The position numbers and the translations under genes are program-made. Below, piece by piece: positions 51,112 through 58,308 of a stretch of 64,000 nt of DNA (the stretch's first letter is position 1; each line of letters starts with the position of its first letter). The notes under the pieces were generated by a model. The model was not told the DNA's origin, searched no databases, and saw nothing but the letters and a program-made list of their open reading frames with translations. Location of the stretch: contig JBKPHS010000157.1 in assembly GCA_046729975.1 (NCBI GenBank), forward strand, positions 4,519 through 68,518, written 5' to 3'. The stretch is from JBKPHS01 sp046729975 (GTDB lineage Bacteria; Actinomycetota; Thermoleophilia; Solirubrobacterales; Thermoleophilaceae).

Positions 51112-52377
51112 ATGCCGACTCCGCGCTCGATCCAACGGACCTACCTGCTGCTGCTGCTCGGCAACACGCTCGCGGCATCGCTTATCTGGGGGATCAACAC
51201 GATCTTCCTGCTCGACGCCGGGCTCTCGAACCTGGAAGCCTTCGCGGCCAACGCCTTCTTCACGGCCGGAATGGTCATCTTCGAGGTCCCGACCGGGATC
51301 GTCGCCGACACCGTCGGCCGGCGGGCGTCATACCTGCTCGGCACGCTGACGCTGACGGCCTCGACGCTGCTGTACGTGATGCTCTGGCAGATCGAGGCGC
51401 CGTTCTGGCAATGGGCGATCGTCTCTCTCCTGCTCGGCCTCGGCTTCACGTTCTTCTCCGGCGCGGTGGAGGCATGGCTCGTCGATGCGCTGACTGCCAC
51501 CGGCTTCACCGGCCAGATGGAGTCGGTGTTCGGGCGCGGCCAGGTCGTCACGGGGGCTGGAATGCTCACCGGCTCGGTGGCCGGCGGATTCATCGCCGAG
51601 CAGGCCAGCCTTGGCGCGCCGTTCGTGCTCCGGGGCGTCATCCTCATCGTGATGTTCGTCGTCGCGTTCCGGCTCATGCACGACGTCGGCTTCACTCCGG
51701 AGAAGGGCGGCCGGCCACTGACCGAGATGCGAAAGATCGCCTCGGCCTCGATCGACTACGGCTGGCGAGTGCCCGCCGTGAAGTGGCTGATGGTCGAGGC
51801 CCTGTTCACCGGGGGCGTCGGCATCTACGGCTTCTACGCCCTGCAGCCGTACTTGCTGGAGCTGTACGGCGACCCGCAGGCGTACCAGGTCGCCGGCCTG
51901 GCCGCGGCGATCGTCGCGGGCGCGCAGATCCTCGGCGGCCTCGTCGCGCCCTGGATCCGCCGTGGCTTCCACCGCCGCACTTCGGCGCTGATCGCGATGG
52001 CGGGTCTCAGCGCCGTCACGCTCGCACTCGTGGGCAGCATCGAGAACTTCTGGGTCGTGATCGGACTGACCGTCGTCTGGGGACTCTTGTTCGCGGCGTC
52101 GATGCCGATCCGCCAGACCTACATCAACGGACTGATTCCGTCGCGGCAGCGGGCCACGATTCTCTCGTTCGACTCGATGATGGCCTCGAGCGGCGGTGTC
52201 TGGGCCCAGCCGGTGCTCGGCCGCGCCGCCGACGTATGGGGCTATGGGCCGTCGTACGTGTTGTCAGCGGGGATCTCGGCCCTGGCGCTGCCGTTCCTCG
52301 CACTGTCGCGGCGCCAGCGGGCTCCCGCGGACACGATCGACGTCACCGACGCGCAACCCGTCCCCCAGGCTGCCTGA
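51112..52377 (+). CDS. MFS transporter
   Basis: 421 residues from the ATG at 51112. Twelve hydrophobic helices are expected; MFS motif A-like VPTGIVADTVGRRASYLLG lies between helices 2 and 3. The sequence GFTFFSGAVEAWLVDALTATGF is typical of the drug/unknown-substrate DHA1-like group. The dyad directly upstream suggests repressor control. trmO starts one base after its stop. Confidence 0.88.
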   Translation: MPTPRSIQRTYLLLLLGNTLAASLIWGINTIFLLDAGLSNLEAFAANAFFTAGMVIFEVPTGIVADTVGRRASYLLGTLTLTASTLLYVMLWQIEAPFWQWAIVSLLLGLGFTFFSGAVEAWLVDALTATGFTGQMESVFGRGQVVTGAGMLTGSVAGGFIAEQASLGAPFVLRGVILIVMFVVAFRLMHDVGFTPEKGGRPLTEMRKIASASIDYGWRVPAVKWLMVEALFTGGVGIYGFYALQPYLLELYGDPQAYQVAGLAAAIVAGAQILGGLVAPWIRRGFHRRTSALIAMAGLSAVTLALVGSIENFWVVIGLTVVWGLLFAASMPIRQTYINGLIPSRQRATILSFDSMMASSGGVWAQPVLGRAADVWGYGPSYVLSAGISALALPFLALSRRQRAPADTIDVTDAQPVPQAA

Positions 52378-52378
52378 C

Positions 52379-52768
52379 GTGATCGAGCTGAACGCGATCG
52401 GCAAGGTCGAGTCGTCTCTCACCGATCCGGACGCCGCGCCAAAGCAGGGACACGAAGGAGCGCCCGACGCCCGCCTCGTACTCGAGCCGCGTGTGCTCGA
52501 GGGCCTTTCGGGCATTCACCCGGGAGAACGCATGATCGTCGTCACGTGGCTCGATCGTGCGCGGCGCGACGTTCTGCGCGTCCATCCGCGCGACGACGTC
52601 ACCAGACCGATGGAAGGCGTGTTCAACACCCGCTCGGCCGACCGTCCAAACCCGATCGGCCTACACGAGGTGGAGGTAATCGCGATCGAAGGCGACCGAG
52701 TTCACGTGAGACCCCTTGAAGCGCTCGACGGGACGCCGATCCTCGACCTGAAACCCGTGCTGAGGTAG
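52379..52768 (+). CDS. trmO: tRNA methyltransferase TrmO (TsaA family)
   Basis: 129 residues from a GTG, of the TsaA/TrmO family, which methylates N6-threonylcarbamoyl-adenosine 37 of tRNA. Family motifs include IELNAIGKVESSL, the SGIHPGERMIVVTWLDRARRD region, GVFNTRSADRPNPIGLHEVEV (the strongest signature) and EALDGTPILDLKPVL. Length is that of the minimal single-domain form. It starts 1 base after the MFS stop and is probably co-transcribed. Confidence 0.9.
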   Translation: MIELNAIGKVESSLTDPDAAPKQGHEGAPDARLVLEPRVLEGLSGIHPGERMIVVTWLDRARRDVLRVHPRDDVTRPMEGVFNTRSADRPNPIGLHEVEVIAIEGDRVHVRPLEALDGTPILDLKPVLR

Positions 52769-52772
52769 AGGC

Positions 52773-53374
52773 TCACGAAGTTGCCTCGTCCTCGTCCGCG
52801 ACGAGCGGCGCGATGGAGGCTTGCTTCCAGGCGGACGATTGGAATCGCATCATCGCGACAAGCGCCGCCAATGCGACCACCGCACCTGAGATGAGTGCGG
52901 CGGCCAGCGAGTGGTCCGAGGCCAGGATCGCAACCATCGCCGCGGTCGAGCCGGCTAGCACGGCCGTGATCACGCCGACCATGCCGGCGACGGTGCGAAA
53001 CCCCTGCCAGCGCCCTCCTAAGAGACCCAGTACCCGCAGCCGCTCCGTGGGCGCGACGCTCAACAGGTACCCGGCGAGCTCGGGTGCGTTGTCGAAGTAG
53101 TACCCGCGCAGCAGAGCGATCCGGCGGGCGTTTCCGAAGTCCTCGATTCCGGACTGCAGGGCTCGCTCGAACGTCACGAGTCCGACGAACGCCAGCGTCG
53201 GGAGGAGAACGAGGCCGAACGCATAGAACGCCGTGCCGACGCTGCTTGCGGTGGCGACCAGACCCAGGGCAACCAGGCCGCCCGAGAGCAAGGCGAGGAA
53301 CGTGCTCGCGCGGCCGGTCGACTGCGCGATCGTAGCCCGCGGGCCCCCTGGAGCACGAAGTGCTCGGTGCTCAC
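52773..53374 (-). pseudogene. Membrane protein gene with apparent -1/+2 frameshift
   Basis: The frame 52773-53291 encodes 172 residues with four hydrophobic segments (LVALGLVATASSVGTAFYAFGLVLLPTLAFVGLV; TVAGMVGVITAVLAGSTAAMVAI). Upstream, the same frame without a start reads ATIAQSTGRASTFLALLSGG, and another frame reads GTG(53374)-STEHFVLQGA. Together they look like one N-terminus, broken at a GGGGGCCCGCGGG run near 53335-53346. Either the gene is frameshifted, or the run is an assembly error and the intact protein is about 200 residues. Function unknown. Confidence 0.6.
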
Positions 53375-53537
53375 GAACGTGACGGTCGCGGGGCGCGGGT
53401 CGCCGTTGCCGTCGCCGGTGGTGGTGCGTCGCTCAGTGTCGGCCGCGGCAAACCCTCCTCGCTCGGGGGCTGCGCTGAACTTATCGCGGCGCGCCGTCAG
53501 GCATCGCGAGCCGCTCCCGCGGCCGCTAAGCTCTTTC

Positions 53538-53552
53538 TTACGTGAACGTTAA
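53538..53552 (+). promoter_or_regulatory. Inverted repeat at the start of the DHA2 transporter gene
   Basis: TTACGTGAACGTTAA is a near-perfect dyad (TTACGT / ACGTTAA) that covers the GTG start at 53542. Since a MerR-family gene ends the operon, it is a plausible MerR operator. If so, the real start may be elsewhere, but the frame has no better start before the conserved sequence HYKWWALSCTSLGMLLATIN. Confidence 0.4.
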
Positions 53553-55035
53553 AAAGGCACCGCGCCGGCCGGGTGTCCATGCCGGCCACGAGCACTACAA
53601 GTGGTGGGCACTCTCCTGCACCAGCCTGGGGATGCTCCTGGCGACGATCAACTCGGGCAGCCTGATCATTGCCCTGCCCGATCTCGAGCGGAGCCTCGGT
53701 ACGACCCTGCTCGAGCTCGTGTGGGTGATCCTCGCCTACATGATCGCCTCGACTGTGTTGGTCCTGACGGCGGGGCGGCTATCGGACCTGTTCGGGCGCA
53801 AGAGGGCATACGTCGGGGGATTCCTGGTCTTCGCTCTGGCCTCCCTGGGGGCGGGGTTCGCCGCCGACGCCACAGAGCTGATCCTCTGCCGCATCGTGCA
53901 GGGATTGGGAGGGGCGTTTCTGTTCGCCAATGCGGCAGCGCTCGTCACGGACGCTTTCCCGAAGAGCCAGCTCGGTCTGGCGATGGGGACCAACACGATG
54001 GTCGCCGCCGTTGGCCTTGTGCTCGGCCCCGTGCTTGGGGGAGCACTCGTGTCGATCTCCTGGCACTGGGTCTTCTGGTTCAACGTGCCCCTCGGGCTGG
54101 CTGGGGCGATCTGGGGGTCGCTCGTGCTGCGGGAGCTCGCCACGGCGGACTCACTGAGAGGCTTGGACCTGTTCGGGACCGCCACCTTCGTCACCGGACT
54201 CACCGGGCTCGTGCTCGGGATCTCGCGCGGAGGAATCTCGGGCTGGAACGACCCGATCGTGATCGGCGGGCTGATCGCCGCCGCGCTCCTGTTGCCGTTG
54301 TTCGTCTTGATCGAGCAGCGTGGGCGGGCGCCGATGCTCGACCTCTCGATCTTCCGAGACCGGCTGTTCGCGGCTGCCACGGGCGCCGCCTTCATCAACG
54401 GGCTCTCGCGGTTCGCGCTGCTGTTCGTGTTCGTCTTCTACTTCCAGGGTGCTCAGGGCGACGACCCGATCACCGCCGGGCTGAAGCTCACGCCGATGGC
54501 CATTGGGATGCTGACCGCCTCCCCCGCGGCGGGGGCTTGGGCGGATCGCCACGGATCGCGCTCGCTCGCGGCACTGGGGATGCTCGTCGGCGCGGCGGGG
54601 CTCGCGCTGATGACCACGCTGCAGGCCGAGAGCCCCTACTGGCAGAGCAGCCTCTGGCTCCTGATCGTCGGTATCGGCTCGGGCATGTTCAACTCACCCA
54701 ACACGGCCGCGATGATGGGTGCGGTCCCGGCTCACCGGCGCGGGATCGCTGCCGGCGCGCGGACCATGCTGCAGAACACCGGCGCGGTGATCTCGATCGC
54801 GTTCGTGATCGCCATCGTCACGGCTGCGGTCCCCAAGCCGGTCCTCTTCAAGATCTTCTCCGGACTTGGCCAGGGTCTCTCCGACGCGAAGCTCGAGCCC
54901 TTCATCCACAACATGCACACCGCCCTCTGGGTGCTCGCGGCCACCTCCGTCATCGGCGCCGGCGTCTCGCTCCTGCGGCCGCGGCACTCCGAGGCGCGCG
55001 TGACGCACCCGGTCGCCCGGGAGGCGACGTCGTGA
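53542..55035 (+). CDS. DHA2-family (14-helix) MFS transporter
   Basis: 497 residues. The family start ALSCTSLGMLLATINSGSL and IIALPDLERSLGTTLLELVW, motif A GRLSDLFGRKRAYVGGF, and motif C-like GLVLGPVLGGALVSISW are visible, with about 14 hydrophobic helices. DHA2 proteins are proton-driven drug exporters. The stop overlaps the GTG of the MerR gene (GTGA), so they are one operon. Confidence 0.92.
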   Translation: MNVKKAPRRPGVHAGHEHYKWWALSCTSLGMLLATINSGSLIIALPDLERSLGTTLLELVWVILAYMIASTVLVLTAGRLSDLFGRKRAYVGGFLVFALASLGAGFAADATELILCRIVQGLGGAFLFANAAALVTDAFPKSQLGLAMGTNTMVAAVGLVLGPVLGGALVSISWHWVFWFNVPLGLAGAIWGSLVLRELATADSLRGLDLFGTATFVTGLTGLVLGISRGGISGWNDPIVIGGLIAAALLLPLFVLIEQRGRAPMLDLSIFRDRLFAAATGAAFINGLSRFALLFVFVFYFQGAQGDDPITAGLKLTPMAIGMLTASPAAGAWADRHGSRSLAALGMLVGAAGLALMTTLQAESPYWQSSLWLLIVGIGSGMFNSPNTAAMMGAVPAHRRGIAAGARTMLQNTGAVISIAFVIAIVTAAVPKPVLFKIFSGLGQGLSDAKLEPFIHNMHTALWVLAATSVIGAGVSLLRPRHSEARVTHPVAREATS

Positions 55036-55499
55036 GCTCCACGCGCCGACTACGAATAGGGCAGGTGGCCGAGCTCACGGGCACCACCCCGCGGACAATC
55101 CGCTACTACGAGGAGATCGGGCTGCTCCCGGCCGCGTCGGGTCGTGAGCCCGGCTCGCACCGGCTGTACGCCGAGACAGACGTGGAGCGGCTCCAGGAGC
55201 TCCTGAGCCTCAAGGACCTGCTGGGCGTCTCGCTCGAAGAGCTGCGTGCGCTTGCGGCCGCGGAAAGCGCGCGCGACTCCCTGCGGGAGGAATGGCAAAG
55301 CGGAGTGGAGGATCCCGAGCGCCGGCGCGAGATCCTCCAGGAGGCGCTCGGCCACATCGACCGCCAGCTCGAGCTGATCCGCCGCCGCCGGACCGAGCTC
55401 GAGCGACTGGACGCGGAGCTGACCGCCAAGCGCCGTCGGGCGCGCTCGCGACTGCGAGCGCTGGAGCAGGAGAGGGTCCCGAGCGGAACCCGGGCTTAA
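55032..55499 (+). CDS. MerR-family transcriptional regulator
   Basis: 155 residues from a GTG overlapping the transporter stop. The MerR helix-turn-helix RRLRIGQVAELTGTTPRTIR plus YYEEIGLLPAA and SHRLYAETDVERLQELLSL is clear, followed by a long coiled coil (LIRRRRTELERLDAELTAK). No metal-binding Cys is seen, so the inducer is probably organic. It probably activates the DHA2 exporter by binding the dyad near 53538. The GTG gives a clean N-terminus; the longer frame upstream is a shadow. Confidence 0.9.
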   Translation: MSSTRRLRIGQVAELTGTTPRTIRYYEEIGLLPAASGREPGSHRLYAETDVERLQELLSLKDLLGVSLEELRALAAAESARDSLREEWQSGVEDPERRREILQEALGHIDRQLELIRRRRTELERLDAELTAKRRRARSRLRALEQERVPSGTRA

Positions 55500-55504
55500 C
55501 CCCG

Positions 55505-56269
55505 CTAGCCGGGCTTGCGCGCGCGGATGATTGCGGACCCCGCGTGCTCGTGAACCCGGTGCGTCTCCTGTATTTCGACGTCGGCCAGGCCGGCAGCGGA
55601 AAGCTCTCGTTCGAAGTCGTCGATCGTCAGCGCCCCCGCGATGCAGCCGGTCCACTGCTCCATGTCGCGCCTGGTTGCCTCGTCCATGTCGTCGTCGGCC
55701 ACGACGTCGGTGACAGCGAAGCGCCCACCCGGGCGCAGCACGCGCGCGGCCTCGCGGAACACGCGCGGCTTGTCCGCGGAGAGGTTGATCACGCAGTTGC
55801 TGATGATCACGTCGACGGAGGCGTCGGGCAGCGGGACGTGCTCGATCGTGCCCTTCAGGAACTCGACGTTCTCGGCGCCGGCCCTGCGCTGGTTCTCACG
55901 GGCGAGATCGAGCATCTCGTCGGTCATGTCGAGTCCGTACGCCCTGCCGGCCGGTCCTACACGCTGAGCCGACAGAAGCACGTCCAGTCCGCCCCCCGAG
56001 CCGAGGTCGAGCACCGTCTCACCCTCGTGTAGCTCCGCGACCGCCGTGGGGTTTCCGCACCCCAGCGATGCCAGCGCCGCCTGCTCGGGCAGGGCCTCGT
56101 CGTGGTACTGCGAGGCGCCGAACACCGCGCGTTCCTCCTCGGGAAGGATCGCGCCGCCGCAACTCGGACCGCAGCCGCAGCCGTCCTGGCCCGCGGCCAC
56201 CGCAGCGTCCGCATAGCGCTCGCGCACCGCCTCGCGGATCTCGTCATCGCTTCTCAGCTGGTCAGCCAT
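55505..56269 (-). CDS. arsM: Arsenite S-adenosylmethionine methyltransferase ArsM
   Basis: Methylates arsenite to mono-, di- and trimethylarsenicals. 254 residues from the ATG at 56269. Diagnostic features: an N-terminal Cys cluster ([11 protein letters not shown]), ASLGCGNP, motif [17 protein letters not shown], and the As-binding Cys in [12 protein letters not shown] and [11 protein letters not shown]. Its start overlaps arsR by 16 bases, forming an arsR-arsM operon. A longer upstream frame is rejected. It converges on the MerR gene with 5 bases between. Confidence 0.94.
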   Translation of the reverse strand: MADQLRSDDEIREAVRERYADAAVAAGQDGCGCGPSCGGAILPEEERAVFGASQYHDEALPEQAALASLGCGNPTAVAELHEGETVLDLGSGGGLDVLLSAQRVGPAGRAYGLDMTDEMLDLARENQRRAGAENVEFLKGTIEHVPLPDASVDVIISNCVINLSADKPRVFREAARVLRPGGRFAVTDVVADDDMDEATRRDMEQWTGCIAGALTIDDFERELSAAGLADVEIQETHRVHEHAGSAIIRARKPG

Positions 56270-56610
56270 GCGGATAGCTCCTTCAGGGCGTCGGGGACGA
56301 CGTAGTAGTAGGCCCACAGGCCGCGGCGCTCGGAGTCGACGATTCCCGCCTCGCGCAGGAGCTTGAGGTGATGCGAGACCGTCGGCTGCGAGAGCTCGAA
56401 AAGAGGCACGAGCTCGCAGACGCAGACCTTTCCGGCGTGCTGGCGCAGCACGTCGACGAGCTGCAGCCGGATGGGATCGCCGAGTGCCTTGGCGATCGTC
56501 GCCATGCGCTCCGCGGTCTCGCGCTCGACCTCCGGGTAGACGACGGGTTCACAGCACGGCTGGCCGGCGGGCCGCTTCTGCTTCGGCGCGAGCTCCAGAT
56601 CGATAGCCAT
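56254..56610 (-). CDS. arsR: Arsenic-responsive repressor ArsR
   Basis: 118 residues, winged helix (IAKALGDPIRLQLVDVLRQH; LSQPTVSHHLKLLREAGIV). Two Cys at 63 and 65 (KVCVCELV) at the DNA-recognition helix are the usual As(III) site; a CC pair at 19-20 (GQPCCEP) may add a ligand. It is transcribed with arsM and divergent from the metallophosphoesterase-arsC genes, both probably controlled from the dyad at 56599-56628. Confidence 0.93.
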   Translation of the reverse strand: MAIDLELAPKQKRPAGQPCCEPVVYPEVERETAERMATIAKALGDPIRLQLVDVLRQHAGKVCVCELVPLFELSQPTVSHHLKLLREAGIVDSERRGLWAYYYVVPDALKELSAWLTS

Positions 56611-56628
56611 CTATCTACTTCTATCGAT
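56599..56628. promoter_or_regulatory. ATCGATAG dyad in the arsR divergent region
   Basis: ATCGATAG (56599-56606) and CTATCGAT (56621-56628) form a perfect 8-bp inverted repeat around a 14-base centre that includes the arsR ATG. The centre CCATCTATCTACTT contains TATC-like half sites. ArsR-type operators are ATnnAT-rich dyads of this kind, so this is a good candidate ArsR operator controlling both directions. Confidence 0.6.
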
Positions 56629-56645
56629 TGAAGCGAGGATTGTCA

Positions 56646-57413
56646 ATGCATAACATCCGGCCCGTGGCAGCCGGTACGCCTCCCTGCGCTCGCCTCGAGC
56701 GGGTCGCCGTCATCACCGACATCCACGCCAACCTGCCGTCGCTCGAGGCGGTACTGACGAAGATCGAGGACCTGGACGTCGACGCGGTGTACTGCGGTGG
56801 CGATCTCGTCGGCTACGGCCCGCAGCCGAACGAGGTCTGCCGGCTGATCGAACGGAGCGCCATCCCCGCGATCTACGGCAACTACGACTACGCGATCGGG
56901 CGCGACCTCGAGGACTGCGGTTGCGCGTACGTCGACCAGCACGACCGTGAGCTCGGCCAGCGCTCGATCGAATGGACGCTCGCGCACACGGACGACCGCT
57001 CGAAGCGGTTCATGCGCGAGCTGCGGTTCGACCTGCGATTCGAGCTCGGCGGCAGGCGCATCCGGCTCGTGCACGGCTCGCCGCGCAAGGTCAACGAGTA
57101 CCTGTTCGAAGACAAGCCGGCGCGAACCTTCGAACGGATCGCCGCCGGCGCCGATTGCGACGTACTTGTCTTCGGGCACACGCACAAGCCCTGGATTCGC
57201 GAGTACGGCGGCGTGCTGTTCGTCAACTGCGGCTCGGTCGGCAAGCCCAAGGACGGCGACCCGCGCTCCGCGTTCGCCGTCCTCGAGCAGGCGGCGAGCG
57301 GCGTCGCGTCGTCGATCGAGCGGGTCCCCTACGACGCCGAGTCGGTGGCGCATGAAGTGGTGGCCGCCGGCCTGCCCGGGGAATACGCGGAGAGGCTTGT
57401 CGCCGCCGCCTGA
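56646..57413 (+). CDS. Metallophosphoesterase
   Basis: 255 residues from the ATG at 56646, with GAGG 8 bases upstream. The calcineurin-like motifs are complete: VITDIHANLPSLEAVL (DxH), CGGDLVGYGP (GD), IYGNYDYAI (GNxD/H variant), LVHGSPR and VFGHTHKPWI (GHxH). It is like the YfcE/MJ0936 phosphodiesterases. It starts an operon with arsC opposite arsR, so it may act with arsenic defence; its substrate is unknown. Confidence 0.88.
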   Translation: MHNIRPVAAGTPPCARLERVAVITDIHANLPSLEAVLTKIEDLDVDAVYCGGDLVGYGPQPNEVCRLIERSAIPAIYGNYDYAIGRDLEDCGCAYVDQHDRELGQRSIEWTLAHTDDRSKRFMRELRFDLRFELGGRRIRLVHGSPRKVNEYLFEDKPARTFERIAAGADCDVLVFGHTHKPWIREYGGVLFVNCGSVGKPKDGDPRSAFAVLEQAASGVASSIERVPYDAESVAHEVVAAGLPGEYAERLVAAA

Positions 57414-57427
57414 GCGAGGAGGAGCAA

Positions 57428-58045
57428 ATGAGGTACGTCCTGTTCGTCTGCAACCACAACGCCGGCCGCTCCCAAATGGCGCAGGCGTTCTTCGAGCGCC
57501 ACGCCCCGCCTGACATTCGCGCCGAGTCGGCCGGAGACGCGCCGGCGGAGCGCATCTGGCCGGAGGTGGTGGAGGCGATGGCCGAGGTGGGCATCGACAT
57601 GTCGGGGCGCCGGCCGAGGAAGCTGACCCTCGAGATGCAGCTGCACGCCGACTGGGCGATCACCCTGGCATGCGGCGCAGCCTGTCCCTACGTGCCGACG
57701 ACGGTCGAGGAGTGGGACATTCCCGACCCCGCCGGTTTGCCGATCGAGGACGTCCGCTCAATCCGGGACACGGTCGAGGCGCGCGTCGAGGAACTCGTGG
57801 CAACCCGCCTCGAGGCCATCCGCAACGACCGCACGGCACACCAGATTCGCCTGGGGCGGATCCTGCCCGACCTCGCGCGCGAGTTCCACGGGGTCCGCTC
57901 GCCCGAGGAGATACGCGCGTGCGCCGACGCCATACTCGCCGGCTACCAGGACTCCCTGGTGCGCAGCTTCGTTCTCACGATCGCCCACCGGCGTGCGCGC
58001 GAGTGTCTGCGCGCCGAGACCTGCGACGCGCTCGCCATCACCTAG
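57428..58045 (+). CDS. arsC: Arsenate reductase ArsC (LMW-PTP type) with helical tail
   Basis: 205 residues. The N-terminal LMW phosphatase fold has the active-site loop C8-NHNAG-R14-S in VLFVCNHNAGRSQMAQAFF and further Cys at 82 and 86 (ACGAACPYVP), with a probable catalytic Asp at 100 (DIPDPAG). The last ~65 residues (from RILPDLAREFHGVRS) form a helical domain similar to a three-helix dimerisation domain in actinobacterial arsenate reductases. It starts 14 bases after the metallophosphoesterase stop. Confidence 0.9.
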   Translation: MRYVLFVCNHNAGRSQMAQAFFERHAPPDIRAESAGDAPAERIWPEVVEAMAEVGIDMSGRRPRKLTLEMQLHADWAITLACGAACPYVPTTVEEWDIPDPAGLPIEDVRSIRDTVEARVEELVATRLEAIRNDRTAHQIRLGRILPDLAREFHGVRSPEEIRACADAILAGYQDSLVRSFVLTIAHRRARECLRAETCDALAIT

Positions 58046-58068
58046 TCTGCAGCGAGAAAGGGGGCTCG

Positions 58069-58293
58069 ATGAACGCGAAGGAGTGGCTCTCCCAGTACGC
58101 GGAACGCTTGGGCACCGCCCCGCCTGATCGCGACGAGTTCGACACCCTCCTCCAGTTGGCGGCGGAGGCTGCTCATAGCTCGGAGCGCGTTGCCGCGCCG
58201 GTCGCCTGCTGGCTGGCGGCGAAGTCCGACAGATCGCTGGCTGAGGCGCTCGACGCCGCGCGTGCGCTTGGGACGTCCGCTTCAGACGCTTAG
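58069..58293 (+). CDS. Stand-alone DUF6457 protein
   Basis: 74 residues from an ATG preceded by AAAGGGGG. The sequence (KEWLSQYAERLGTAPPDRDEF; LLQLAAEAAHSSERVAAPVACW; LAAKSDRSLAEAL) matches the DUF6457 pattern as I remember it. In other actinobacteria this domain is often attached to MobA-like molybdenum cofactor guanylyltransferases. Here it ends 15 bases from the converging arsenite oxidase gene and follows arsC, so a role with the molybdoenzyme is plausible. Confidence 0.78.
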   Translation: MNAKEWLSQYAERLGTAPPDRDEFDTLLQLAAEAAHSSERVAAPVACWLAAKSDRSLAEALDAARALGTSASDA

Positions 58294-58308
58294 CAGCGAG
58301 CTTGCTCC

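Noticed and set aside
53601..55031. Long frame leading into the MerR gene
   Set aside because: Upstream part is an out-of-frame shadow of the DHA2 transporter; only the last 155 residues from GTG 55032 are real.
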